A stretch of DNA of 64,000 nucleotides from assembly GCA_947498155.1 (NCBI GenBank), contig CANMJD010000007.1:1-64000 (forward strand). The letters run 5' to 3'. Origin of the DNA: an uncultured Pseudoruegeria sp. (GTDB lineage Bacteria > Pseudomonadota > Alphaproteobacteria > Rhodobacterales > Rhodobacteraceae). Of this stretch, positions 56,269 to 64,000 are shown one piece after another. Both the position numbers and the translations under genes were made by a program. Position 1 is the stretch's first letter; every line of letters starts with the position of its first letter. Under the pieces are notes generated by a model, which saw only the letters and a list, made by a program, of their open reading frames with translations, did not search any database and was not told where the DNA came from.

Positions 56269-57146
56269 GCTTCGGCTAGGATCGCGGGCCATAGGGCCGC
56301 GTTTTCTTTGCGAAACATCCCGATATGACCGATGGATTTCAGGCCGTAATCCTGCGGTCTAAGGGTAAGCTGTGACTTATAGGCCTCCGGATAGAGCTGC
56401 ATCAGTCGCCAGACCGCCACTGGCGGCACCATGAAATCATCCGACACCGCAACGGCCTTAAGCCGTCCACGAAAAGCGGCAAAGTCCGGATAGGGTAAAT
56501 CCCCGCCCACATCGTTCATGTAGAACCCTTTCTTGGTACACCAGCGCCGCCACTGCCAATACACAGATGCCGGAATATCCGGTCCCAAGCCCAACAAACG
56601 ACCGGGCAGATAGCCCATTATTTTGGTCAGCAAAGGGCCCAGTCCGTACCAGAACATGCCAACTTTCGGCAAAGCCCCACGCGGATGATCGCTAAAATGC
56701 ACCGGCCCGCTGGCCACAGTGATAATCCGCGTCAAACGCCGCGCTGCTGCGGGCTGAAACGGGATCATCAACCCGCCAAGAGAATGGCCGATGGCCCAGA
56801 CAGGCGTTGCCGGCACACGGGCTTCCAATGCGGCCTGCGCGGCAGCCTGATCAAATTGACCCCATTGCGCCATCGTGGTTTTGGAGTCCCGTGCAGCCTT
56901 CTGCTGAGATTCTCCGAGATCCCGATAATCATAGGTCAGGCAGGCATAACCGTTTTCAGACAGCCACTGGGCAAAAGCCCGATAATACCCCTGCGGGACA
57001 CCGGTCGCAGAATGCAGAACAATTGCGGCTTTGGCAGGATAACCCGGTCGATATAGCCGCCCAAAGAGCCGCGCGCCCCCCGACGAAAAGGTCAACTCCT
57101 CTACCGTTGGTAATGTCTCGGCAAGGCGGGGATATTGCAAGGTCAT
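56265..57146 (-). CDS. Alpha/beta-hydrolase-fold protein
   Basis: A 293-residue cytoplasmic alpha/beta hydrolase. The nucleophile elbow is GHSLGG (Ser near residue 121), an oxyanion region HSATGVPQGYYR lies near 44, an acidic residue is likely in VSDDFMVPP near 235, and the His in GHIGMF near 273. Substrate unknown. It diverges from a TetR gene with two operator-like palindromes between them, so its expression is probably controlled by that repressor. Confidence 0.85.
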   Translation of the reverse strand: MTLQYPRLAETLPTVEELTFSSGGARLFGRLYRPGYPAKAAIVLHSATGVPQGYYRAFAQWLSENGYACLTYDYRDLGESQQKAARDSKTTMAQWGQFDQAAAQAALEARVPATPVWAIGHSLGGLMIPFQPAAARRLTRIITVASGPVHFSDHPRGALPKVGMFWYGLGPLLTKIMGYLPGRLLGLGPDIPASVYWQWRRWCTKKGFYMNDVGGDLPYPDFAAFRGRLKAVAVSDDFMVPPVAVWRLMQLYPEAYKSQLTLRPQDYGLKSIGHIGMFRKENAALWPAILAEA

Positions 57147-57176
57147 CGGGCTTCCAATTCACTTAATTAAACAACT

Positions 57177-57217
57177 GGACCGATTGGTCTAATAGCAGCT
57201 ATAGACCAATCGGTCTA
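57177..57217. promoter_or_regulatory. Paired TetR operators between hydrolase and regulator genes
   Basis: Two palindromes of the form GACC-N4-GGTC occur: GGACCGATTGGTCT (57177-57190) and TAGACCAATCGGTCTA (57202-57217), with centres 26 bases apart. Both centres carry the same sequence in opposite orientation (GATT and AATC). They lie in the divergent promoter region of the hydrolase and the TetR gene and are probably its binding sites. Confidence 0.8.
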
Positions 57218-57236
57218 CCCCCTGTATGGTCCCTTT

Positions 57237-57809
57237 ATGTCAACAGCTTCCGCCCCCCCCTCAAAGCAGACCACCAAGATTCGGCTGATCGAAACCGCTG
57301 CCCGCCTGTTTCGCGAGCAAGGTTATCACGGCACCGGCCTGACCGAAATTCTCAGCGAAAGCCGCGCGCCGAAAGGATCGCTTTATCACCATTTTCCGGC
57401 GGGCAAATCCGATCTGGCCCTAGCCGCAGCCGATTGGGCCTCTCAGGGTATGCTGAAAATCATTGATGATTCCTTTCTGCCTGCCGAAAACTTCAAACAG
57501 GGTGCGACGACCTTTTGCTACAAACTGGGCAAACTGTTTGATCTTTACCCCGATTGGCGCGGCTGTCCGGTGGCCTCTATGCTGTTTGATGGCGAAACCA
57601 ATGAAAGCTTCCTGAAATATTCGGATAAAATCTATACCGATTGGTATGATGCCACGCAGGCCCATGCCCTACGGCTCGGGCATCCTGAGGAACGGGCCGC
57701 AGGTGATGCCGAAGCGCTGTTGCTGATGATACAGGGTGGCTGGATGATTGCGCGTTCCCGCCAGTCTGCCGACATCCTGCGCCGAATTCCGCAACAACTC
57801 CCCCTGTAA
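57237..57809 (+). CDS. TetR/AcrR-family transcriptional repressor
   Basis: A 190-residue regulator. The N-terminal helix-turn-helix is typical: LIETAARLFREQGYHGTGLT followed by EILSESRAPKGSLYHHFPAGK. The C-terminal ligand domain resembles the subgroup near YxaF/LmrA-type regulators. It starts 20 bases after the second palindrome and so probably represses itself and the divergent hydrolase gene. Ligand unknown. The 4.5S RNA promoter begins eight bases after its stop codon. Confidence 0.9.
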   Translation: MSTASAPPSKQTTKIRLIETAARLFREQGYHGTGLTEILSESRAPKGSLYHHFPAGKSDLALAAADWASQGMLKIIDDSFLPAENFKQGATTFCYKLGKLFDLYPDWRGCPVASMLFDGETNESFLKYSDKIYTDWYDATQAHALRLGHPEERAAGDAEALLLMIQGGWMIARSRQSADILRRIPQQLPL

Positions 57810-57816
57810 CTCCCTC

Positions 57817-57845
57817 TTGCACTACGCGCGCGAAGCAATTATCTG
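57817..57845 (+). promoter_or_regulatory. Promoter of the 4.5S RNA gene
   Basis: TTGCAC (57817-57822), a 17-base spacer and TATCTG (57840-57845) precede the RNA by 5-8 bases. The -10 hexamer equals that of the predicted secE promoter. Confidence 0.7.
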
Positions 57846-57849
57846 AGGG

Positions 57850-57949
57850 GTCGAGAGGTTGGCGCGGGCAAGCGCCTCGCCAACCCGGTCAGATCCGGAA
57901 GGAAGCAGCCGCAACGAGTCCCGTTTGGGTCGATGTCCAGCCTCTCACC
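57850..57949 (+). ncRNA. ffs: 4.5S signal recognition particle RNA
   Basis: The RNA folds into one long hairpin: the end stem GAGAGGTTGG pairs over ten bases with CCAGCCTCTC (57937-57946). The apical domain carries the conserved symmetric and asymmetric loops with a GGAA tetraloop (CAGATCCGGAAGGAAGCAGC). This is the small bacterial SRP RNA that binds Ffh and FtsY for membrane protein targeting. It is about 100 nt. The location near dnaX is common in bacteria. The exact ends are uncertain by a few bases. Confidence 0.93.
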
Positions 57950-58116
57950 TATTTCCACTACTTGCTTGAATTCGGAGGGTTTTATGATTGTCGCATTGTC
58001 CTCTTGGGCCGCAAAGCACTGACCCACAACGTGGGGCGCTTCCTTGGCCTGAGATTTGAAAACGTCGCACCAAAACCGGTGACGGCGCCCGAATCTTACT
58101 CTATTCAGGCAGACAA

Positions 58117-59166
58117 ATGACATCTGATACATATACGCTTGCCGATCTTGGATGGTCGGCCCATTTCATGCAGCAACTTGACCTCGAAGAGGTCGAGACG
58201 CTGATCCCTGCGCGGCTTAGTGCGGTGCAACGCGCCACCGCCACAGCACGACACGAAAACGGCGAGGCACAGGTCTTGGTCCCTTCGGATCAAAACACCG
58301 GTGACTATGCTATCGGGGATTGGGTGCTGCTTAACCCCGATCTGCTGCGTATCGAACGGCGGTTGGAGCGGTTTTCCGTGCTTGAACGCCGCGCGGCAGG
58401 CACCGATGTTAAAACCCAGTTGATGGCGGCCAACGTCAATACGTTGTTTCTGGTCAGCAGCTGCAACGACGACTTCAACCCTGCTCGGCTAGAACGCTAT
58501 CTCGCGTTGGCCGCGCAATCCGATATTCAGCCGGTGCTGGTGCTCACCAAGGCCGATCTGGTGGATGATCCGGACAGTTTTACCGATCAAGCCCGAAGAT
58601 TGGCGCGCGATTTGCCGGTATTAACACTGGATGCCCGCTCCGAGGAGGGCGTTGCCAAACTGTTGGAATGGTGGCCAAAACGGCAGACCGCCATCTTGTT
58701 GGGCTCCTCCGGGGTTGGAAAATCCACCTTGGTCAATTCCCTCACCGATGCGGGGCAGGATACCGGTGGCATCCGTGAAGATGATGCAAAAGGGCGCCAC
58801 ACCACCACCGAACGATCGCTACACCGCTCTGAACATGGCGGCTGGCTCATCGATACGCCGGGCTTGCGTGCCTTGCGCCTGCATTCTGCTGCCGAAGGCA
58901 TCGACAGCGTTTTTGCCGATGTCACCGATCTGGCCGATACTTGCCGGTTCAGCAATTGCACCCATGAGAACGAACCCGGTTGTGCCGTGCGGGCCGCGAT
59001 CAACGCCGGCACGCTTGATCCCGAACGGCTGGACCGCTGGCAAAAACTCCGCGCCGAAGATGACCGCAACAGCGAAACCATCGCGCAATCGCGAAAGCGC
59101 GAAAAACGGTTTGGTAAAGTCGTTAAGGAAGCCATGAACGAGCGCCGCAAACGCGGCAAATATTGA
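58117..59166 (+). CDS. rsgA: Ribosome small subunit-dependent GTPase A
   Basis: A 349-residue circularly permuted GTPase acting in late 30S subunit maturation. The motif order is G4 (LTKADL near residue 148), then G1 (GSSGVGKST near 195-203), then G3 (DTPGLR near 248), as expected for a permuted fold. An N-terminal OB-like domain precedes, and a C-terminal zinc site reads CRFSNCTHENEPGC near 271-284. Its start lies about 170 bases after the 4.5S RNA; a weak leader ORF lies between. Confidence 0.94.
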   Translation: MTSDTYTLADLGWSAHFMQQLDLEEVETLIPARLSAVQRATATARHENGEAQVLVPSDQNTGDYAIGDWVLLNPDLLRIERRLERFSVLERRAAGTDVKTQLMAANVNTLFLVSSCNDDFNPARLERYLALAAQSDIQPVLVLTKADLVDDPDSFTDQARRLARDLPVLTLDARSEEGVAKLLEWWPKRQTAILLGSSGVGKSTLVNSLTDAGQDTGGIREDDAKGRHTTTERSLHRSEHGGWLIDTPGLRALRLHSAAEGIDSVFADVTDLADTCRFSNCTHENEPGCAVRAAINAGTLDPERLDRWQKLRAEDDRNSETIAQSRKREKRFGKVVKEAMNERRKRGKY

Positions 59167-59205
59167 CAGGTTATCGACGGGCCGCTTTTTGTGGCCCGTC
59201 AACCT

Positions 59206-59688
59206 CTAAAGTATCGTAGCCCAAAGCCGTTGCGCATCGGTTTCCACTGCCTCGGGGTGATGTTGGCGCAAGCGAACAAAGGCAGCACTCGGCTCCTCTC
59301 CTAATTCCACCAGACAGCGCAGCGCGGCCATCCCAGACCGCCCGCGCCCGCCAAAACAGTGAAACACAACCGTTTCGCCCTGCGCCAACCGCGCTTGCAC
59401 CTTTTCGGAAAGGGCCTGCCAAATGGGTTCATCCTCTGGGCGCGGCACGCCAAAATCCTCCACCGGGAAAGCCGCATGGGCCATATTCGCGGCCAGAACG
59501 GCGTCACCAAGCCCCATACAGCCCGCCTGCTCCATTTCTGAATCTGTGGTCAGGGACACAACCAGACTGGCCTGAAGCGCCTGAAATTTTTTGACATCCT
59601 TTGCCAACGAACCGTGGCGTCCGGGTAATGGCGCAATCGCTATCCGCCCCTGACCGGCCTGAAGCGAAAAAACCGCAAAATCGGTCAT
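59206..59688 (-). CDS. Dual-specificity/tyrosine phosphatase-like protein
   Basis: A 160-residue protein with the Cys-based phosphatase loop HCFGGRGRSG near residues 113-122 (Cys114, Arg120 of CX5R), and an acidic residue upstream in VEDFGVPRPEDEP that may be the general acid. The substrate is unknown. The open frame extends 111 codons upstream, but MTDFAVFSLQAGQG with its adjacent upstream sequence fits better, and the extension has no recognisable domain. It diverges from dnaX and converges on rsgA with a 39-base gap. Confidence 0.75.
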   Translation of the reverse strand: MTDFAVFSLQAGQGRIAIAPLPGRHGSLAKDVKKFQALQASLVVSLTTDSEMEQAGCMGLGDAVLAANMAHAAFPVEDFGVPRPEDEPIWQALSEKVQARLAQGETVVFHCFGGRGRSGMAALRCLVELGEEPSAAFVRLRQHHPEAVETDAQRLWATIL

Positions 59689-59882
59689 CTTGACGTTGTA
59701 CCTTCTGTGCCTGCCCACCTGAAAGGGCAGGCTTGGCAAAGAGTGTCGGGATTGCCGCGCCAAAAGCGGGTTCTGTAAGGCATCTCGGGACTCCTCTGTT
59801 GCAATTATGGGCTCCAGTCTAACCCATGCTTGCAGCCAAGCCACTGCAGATTTAGGGTCATGCCGGAAGACAGGGAGCCAAA

Positions 59883-61661
59883 ATGTCCGAGACAACCGAT
59901 TCCGCCTATCAGGTGCTTGCGCGCAAATACCGTCCTGCCACCTTTGCCGACCTGATCGGGCAGGATGCCATGGTACGCACCTTGAAAAACGCCTTTGAGG
60001 CCGACCGGATCGCCCAGGCATTTATCATGACGGGCATTCGCGGCACCGGCAAAACCACCACTGCTCGGATTATCTCTAAGGGGATGAACTGCATCGGAGA
60101 GGATGGCACCAGCGGCCCAACCACGGAACCCTGCGGCAAATGCGAACACTGCGTCGCCATCGCCGAAGGCCGCCATGTCGATGTGATGGAAATGGATGCC
60201 GCCAGCCGTACTGGCGTCGGCGACATCCGTGAAATCATTGACTCCGTACATTACCGAGCGGCCTCTGCGCGCTACAAAATCTATATCATCGATGAGGTTC
60301 ACATGCTGTCCAACAGCGCGTTCAACGCGCTGCTCAAGACGCTGGAAGAGCCCCCCGCCCATGTCAAATTCATCTTTGCCACCACCGAAATCCGCAAAGT
60401 GCCGGTGACGGTGCTCTCGCGCTGTCAGCGGTTTGATTTGCGCCGGATCGAACCCGAAGTCATGATCGCCCATCTGCAGCGCATTGCGGGACTTGAGAAG
60501 GCAGAAATTGCCGAGGATGCGCTGGCGTTGATCACCCGCGCGGCCGAAGGATCTGTGCGCGATGCCATGTCGCTGCTGGATCAGGCCATTGCCCATGGTG
60601 CAGGCGAAACCACCGCCGATCAGGTCCGCGCTATGCTGGGGCTGGCGGATCGCGGGCGGGTGATGGACCTGTTTGAGATGATCATGCGCGGCGATGCCTC
60701 CGCGGCGCTGACCGAGCTTTCGGCCCAATATGCCGACGGGGCCGACCCGATGGCAGTGCTGCGCGATCTGGCTGAGATCACCCATTGGATATCTGTCATC
60801 CGTATCACCCCCGAGGCGGTAGAAGACCCGACGATCAGCCCAGATGAGCGCACACGCGGACAATCGCTTTCGGCAGCTTTACAAATGCGGGTTCTGACGC
60901 GGATGTGGCAGATGTTACTGAAAGCCTTGGAAGAGGTCGCCCTTGCCCCCAATGCGATGATGGCCGCCGAAATGGCAGTGATCCGACTGACCCATGTTGC
61001 CGATCTGCCCACACCGGAAGATCTGGTCAGCAAGCTAAAGGATATGACTCCGCCGCCTAACCCCTCCCCGAATGGTGGCGGGGGCGGCGGCATGAGCAAC
61101 GCACCCAGCGGCGGGGCACTTTCAGCGCCTGTACAAGGCAGTGGGGGCGCCTCAGCCCCGCAGGGCGGCTCCTCCGGGGCGCGGGCAGCACTGGCGGTGG
61201 CCAGCGAGACTGAAAACGCGCTTGCGCGGTATGCCCGCTTTGAACAAGTTGTGGATTTGATCCGACTGCATCGCGATGTAAAACTGCTGGTCGAGGTTGA
61301 AACTGGCGTGCGACTGGCCCGCTATGAACCGGGGCGCATCGAATTTGTTCCCGCCGACACCGCGCCGCGCGATCTGGCGCAACGCCTTGGCAGCAAGCTT
61401 CAATCCTGGACCGGTGTGCGATGGGCCGTGACCGTGGTGAACGACGGCGGCGGCACAACCATCGCCGAAGACCGCGACGCCGAACGGCTGGCGCTGGAGG
61501 AAACGGCTAAAACCCACCCGATGGTTCAGGCTGTGTTTAACGCCTTTCCGAAAGCAAAAATCACCGCCATCCGAACCGCGCAGGAAATCGAAGCCGAAGC
61601 GGCGGCAGAGGCTTTGCCCGAGGTGCCCGATGAATGGGACCCCTTTGAGGACGACACCTAA
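59883..61661 (+). CDS. dnaX: DNA polymerase III subunit gamma/tau
   Basis: A 592-residue clamp-loader ATPase. Walker A is a GIRGTGKTTTA form near residue 46; the zinc set CGKCEHC near 80; Walker B IYIIDEVHML near 137; sensor/SRC motif LSRCQRFDLRRI near 178. After about residue 390 comes a flexible Pro/Gly-rich linker (PPPNPSPNGGGGGG and more), then a tau-type C-terminal domain to residue 592. I saw no A-AAA-AAG slippery sequence, so a frameshift product (gamma) of the E. coli type is not supported. ybaB and recR, often downstream, are absent here. Confidence 0.96.
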   Translation: MSETTDSAYQVLARKYRPATFADLIGQDAMVRTLKNAFEADRIAQAFIMTGIRGTGKTTTARIISKGMNCIGEDGTSGPTTEPCGKCEHCVAIAEGRHVDVMEMDAASRTGVGDIREIIDSVHYRAASARYKIYIIDEVHMLSNSAFNALLKTLEEPPAHVKFIFATTEIRKVPVTVLSRCQRFDLRRIEPEVMIAHLQRIAGLEKAEIAEDALALITRAAEGSVRDAMSLLDQAIAHGAGETTADQVRAMLGLADRGRVMDLFEMIMRGDASAALTELSAQYADGADPMAVLRDLAEITHWISVIRITPEAVEDPTISPDERTRGQSLSAALQMRVLTRMWQMLLKALEEVALAPNAMMAAEMAVIRLTHVADLPTPEDLVSKLKDMTPPPNPSPNGGGGGGMSNAPSGGALSAPVQGSGGASAPQGGSSGARAALAVASETENALARYARFEQVVDLIRLHRDVKLLVEVETGVRLARYEPGRIEFVPADTAPRDLAQRLGSKLQSWTGVRWAVTVVNDGGGTTIAEDRDAERLALEETAKTHPMVQAVFNAFPKAKITAIRTAQEIEAEAAAEALPEVPDEWDPFEDDT

Positions 61662-61732
61662 GCCCATTTTACAAACCATGGTTAATCCGCAGCGGCCCCC
61701 GGATCACGGGAGCCGCATTGACCGCCTGCGCC

Positions 61733-61903
61733 TTACATCCGGCGCGTAAAATACAGCTCTTGCCGCCGCATGCGCTGCAACTCTTCTGCCTTGCGCCGTT
61801 CGTGGATCAATGACGCGGTCTCCGGACTGAGGGGGGCACCGGCGCGGCGCGGCGCAGGACCAAACCGGGCACTGGTGACGGCGGATAGCATTTTTTCTAA
61901 CAT
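61733..61903 (-). CDS. Small basic protein of unknown function (56 residues)
   Basis: The ORF from MLEKMLSAVTSARFG reads 56 residues with a Pro/Ala-rich middle and an Arg-rich C-terminal helix (IHERRKAEELQRMRRQELYF). Net charge is strongly positive. AAGGAGAGTGAC on the minus strand gives a good ribosome binding site just ahead of this ATG; a longer form with nine extra residues (MIPFVKESD) is possible but would place that site inside the gene. I do not know the family. It is divergent from a LysR gene. Confidence 0.55.
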   Translation of the reverse strand: MLEKMLSAVTSARFGPAPRRAGAPLSPETASLIHERRKAEELQRMRRQELYFTRRM

Positions 61904-62007
61904 GTCACTCTCCTTGACAAACGGTATCATTACTTACGTAAATGCGCCCCAAAGGCCCAAAACTCAAATCAATATGATTCCCCAACTGTTAGTTGAGCTT
62001 ACATGTT

Positions 62008-62892
62008 ATGACCCTATCCAAACTCCCCTCCCTGTCGGCCCTACGCGCTTTTGAAGCCGCGGCCCGTTTGGGCAGTTTTACCAGAGCCGCCGAAGAGCTG
62101 AATGTCACCCACGCCGCCATCGCACACCATGTGCGCAGCCTTGAAGCTGAGTTCTCTGAAACCTTACTGGTCCGGCACGGGCGCGGCATGGTCCCCACGA
62201 TACTGGGTCAGCAATTGGCTTATGATTTGAACGACGGCTTCTCCACAATCGGTGAAGGGGTCGAGAAAATTCGGGAAAACAGGATGCAACGGCCTTTGAA
62301 CATCTCCGTAACACCTGCGTTTGCCAGCAATTGGCTGATGCCGCGCATCGGTGAATTCTGGGCAAGCCATCCCGAAGTCGAGTTGAACATCAACCCCACG
62401 GTGTCACTTGTGGACCTAAAGCGGGACGGGTTTGACATGGCCATCCGCTATGGTGATGGAAATTGGTCAGGTGCAGAGCAACAAAAGCTCTCGATCGGCG
62501 GGTTTTGGGTGGTGGCACATCCCGAGCTGTTAATCGATAGACCCGCCAAATGCCTGCAGGATGTGATGGATTTGCCTTGGGTGCTGGAGCATCACATGAA
62601 TGAATATCGCACCATTATCGAACAGGCAGGCGTCGAGTTTGACGGCCTGAACCTGACTTTGCTCAGCACAAATGAACTGGTGCTCTCTGCCGCCAGGGCG
62701 AAACTCGGGGTAACGCTGCAGCCCCGTTCTCTGGTGGAATCCAGCGTGCAATCCGGCGCGCTTACCAAGGTTTGTACCCTACGCCATGAAGGGCTGGGAT
62801 ATTATATGCTGCACCTCGCTGATCGAAAGCCCAAAGGCTTGCGCATCTTTATGAAATGGCTCAGCGACAAGGCACGCCTTGAACACGGCTGA
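62008..62892 (+). CDS. LysR-family transcriptional regulator (GcvA-like)
   Basis: A 294-residue LysR regulator. The helix-turn-helix reads LRAFEAAARLGSFTRAAEEL followed by NVTHAAIAHHVRSLE, and the rest is the usual substrate-binding domain with VTPAFASNWLMPR near residue 95, as in the GcvA subgroup. Ligand and target are unknown. ATG at 62008 is chosen; a TTG start five codons earlier is possible but weak. A small basic protein gene lies divergent 104 bases away and could be its target. Confidence 0.88.
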   Translation: MTLSKLPSLSALRAFEAAARLGSFTRAAEELNVTHAAIAHHVRSLEAEFSETLLVRHGRGMVPTILGQQLAYDLNDGFSTIGEGVEKIRENRMQRPLNISVTPAFASNWLMPRIGEFWASHPEVELNINPTVSLVDLKRDGFDMAIRYGDGNWSGAEQQKLSIGGFWVVAHPELLIDRPAKCLQDVMDLPWVLEHHMNEYRTIIEQAGVEFDGLNLTLLSTNELVLSAARAKLGVTLQPRSLVESSVQSGALTKVCTLRHEGLGYYMLHLADRKPKGLRIFMKWLSDKARLEHG

Positions 62893-62901
62893 CAGGAAAA
62901 A

Positions 62902-62921
62902 GGCCCCGCGATCGCGGAGCC
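62902..62921. terminator. Bidirectional terminator between the LysR and SPOR genes
   Basis: GGCCCCGCG/CGCGGAGCC (one G-T pair, two-base loop) is flanked by AAAAA on the left and by CTTTCCCTTCTT on the right. It therefore has a T-run for the leftward SPOR gene and a weaker one for the rightward LysR gene. Confidence 0.8.
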
Positions 62922-62947
62922 CTTTCCCTTCTTGCCTGCCTATTCGA

Positions 62948-64000
62948 TTATTTCTGGTACGAGGCGTTCCGGTAGCCTGCTTTTTGCGCTTTTGACATCG
63001 CATTTTGCAGCTGTGCCGGAGTTTTGAAAGGTCCGACAAGAACCATTTTCAGGGTCATTTTCCCTTTTTTATATTTTCCATACCGCACAGGAAGACCCGA
63101 GCGTTGAAGCTTGCGCGCGGTCGCCTCGGCCTGTTTCGGATCGGTAAATGCGCCGATATTAACATAGCGGTATTTCGCCAGCGCTGATGAGGATTTTACA
63201 GCCGGTGATTTGGCCGCTTTGGCACGTTTGCTTGCGTTGTTCTTACGGTATTCGATCTGCGCCTTAGTCAGATTCAAGTCCTGACCGACCTCTACCTCAA
63301 CAAGGCGACGCGGCACGGTATCGGTCCAGACAAGGCGCATCTGCGCATCACCCATAGCGGTGCGGCGGTTGCGATAGGGGTTCATTCGGTCATCTTCAAA
63401 GGCCGGTTTATAGCCCTTGGGAATTTGTGGTGCCGCTGGGCGGATGACCCGCGACTGCGGCGAAACCGGCGATTTCGGGGCAACCTTCGGACCAACACCA
63501 AAGTCACCCGGATGCTTCTGCTGAGGCCCGCAACGTACGTCATAGCCACCGGAGTTGCCGATATACTGTTTTGAAACAGCCGAGACATCGGGACATTCCG
63601 GCGAGGCTTTGCGCGGAGCGGCCTGTGTGGTTTTGGGGGCTGGCGCGGGCGCGACGGGCTTAGGCGCGGCAGGCACGCTTGCGGCGGCGGCAGCGGGCGC
63701 TGTTGCCGCCGGTGCTGGCGCGGTCTGCGCCGGTGGGTCTTTGATCACCGGCACTTTGTTTGGCTGTGCTGTTGCAAAAGTCGGCTTTGCCCCGCAAATG
63801 ATTTTGCGGTCACGGGTTACCCGTGGCACCCATGTAGTTGAATCGCCAACACCGGCGCGCACAAAGACGCAGCCGCTGCTGTCAACATATTGGCTTCCTT
63901 TGAAGCTTGAAGGCGGGAATTCCGCCGGTCCTGTAGACTCTCTCAGGGACTGAGCCGGTGCAAAACTTGCGCTTGCGATTGTCAAGATCAGTCCGAGAGC
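62948..64000 (-). CDS. SPOR-domain secreted protein, 5' end beyond the window
   Basis: The in-window part is 350 codons. The reading frame continues to the edge and its first residues, ALGLILTIASASFAPAQS, are a signal peptide core with cleavage after AQA-like residues, so the start codon lies outside. The mature N-terminal part has a Cys-containing motif (VDSSGCVFVRAG) and a Pro/Ala-rich linker. The C-terminal SPOR domain (about 75 residues, YVNIGAFTDPKQAEATARKL and the following part with VLVGPF) binds denuded septal peptidoglycan. A role at the division site or cell wall is inferred. Confidence 0.85.
   Translation of the reverse strand, partial: ALGLILTIASASFAPAQSLRESTGPAEFPPSSFKGSQYVDSSGCVFVRAGVGDSTTWVPRVTRDRKIICGAKPTFATAQPNKVPVIKDPPAQTAPAPAATAPAAAAASVPAAPKPVAPAPAPKTTQAAPRKASPECPDVSAVSKQYIGNSGGYDVRCGPQQKHPGDFGVGPKVAPKSPVSPQSRVIRPAAPQIPKGYKPAFEDDRMNPYRNRRTAMGDAQMRLVWTDTVPRRLVEVEVGQDLNLTKAQIEYRKNNASKRAKAAKSPAVKSSSALAKYRYVNIGAFTDPKQAEATARKLQRSGLPVRYGKYKKGKMTLKMVLVGPFKTPAQLQNAMSKAQKAGYRNASYQK

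Noticed and set aside
59883..61661. Programmed frameshift in dnaX
   Set aside because: No A-AAA-AAG slippery heptamer or following stem was seen; the full-length frame alone is supported.

Overview
The window looks like chromosomal DNA of an alphaproteobacterium of the Rhodobacteraceae (Roseobacter group). The basis is overall gene content: the linked str, rpoBC, rplKAJL and secE-nusG clusters, a membrane-anchored CycM-type cytochrome c, MeaB, a Hint-domain protein, small secreted proteins of roseobacter style, and G+C-rich codon use. This is recognition of families by eye; no database search was run.

Layout. Positions 1-20.4 kb hold a translation/transcription block read leftwards: tRNA-Trp, a sulfotransferase-like gene, secE, nusG, rplK, rplA, rplJ, rplL, rpoB, rpoC, then rpsL, rpsG, fusA and the start of tuf. 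Three unrelated genes (secreted protein, EamA-type permease, Hint protein) lie between rpoC and rpsL, and a GNAT gene lies between rplA and rplJ. Positions 20.5-22 kb carry a second GNAT gene and a DUF374-type acyltransferase.

Positions 22-35.4 kb form an amino-sugar locus. Ten leftward genes (two permeases, binding protein, ATPase, Gfo/Idh oxidoreductase, NagB-II-like SIS protein, AgaS-like SIS protein, ROK kinase, GatZ/AgaZ-like protein, NagA) are mostly joined by 4-8 base overlaps. They diverge from a GntR/UTRA regulator followed by a GH20 hexosaminidase without signal peptide. The inferred route is import of N-acetylhexosamine (oligo)saccharides, cleavage inside the cell, phosphorylation, deacetylation, then deamination/isomerisation to Fru-6-P and/or Tag-6-P. 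The shared intergenic region holds repeated ATACCAA half-sites with helical spacing, probable GntR operators.

Positions 35.5-38.4 kb contain the most unusual structure. The 3' end of lepA is duplicated (about 57 bp, one synonymous difference plus a different stop codon). Between the copies is a roughly 340 bp AT-rich segment with its own -10 box, a 33-codon glycine-rich ORF and a bidirectional terminator. The outer copy is still followed by what looks like the original lepA terminator, so a 397 bp unit appears to have integrated into the lepA 3' end and restored it.

Positions 38.7-64 kb are housekeeping and accessory genes: a small lipoprotein, a small secreted protein, LMW-PTP, a PCuAC copper chaperone with a Cys-rich partner, rpmB, meaB, a DUF3108 protein, hrpB, a yejABEF-like peptide transporter, cycM, pheA, an SRPBCC protein, nudC, a POTRA-less Omp85-like barrel, an alpha/beta hydrolase with a divergent TetR regulator and paired operators, the 4.5S SRP RNA with a good promoter, rsgA, a small phosphatase, dnaX, a 56-residue basic protein, a LysR regulator and a SPOR protein cut by the window edge. 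I saw no rRNA, CRISPR array, integrase, transposase or prophage gene.
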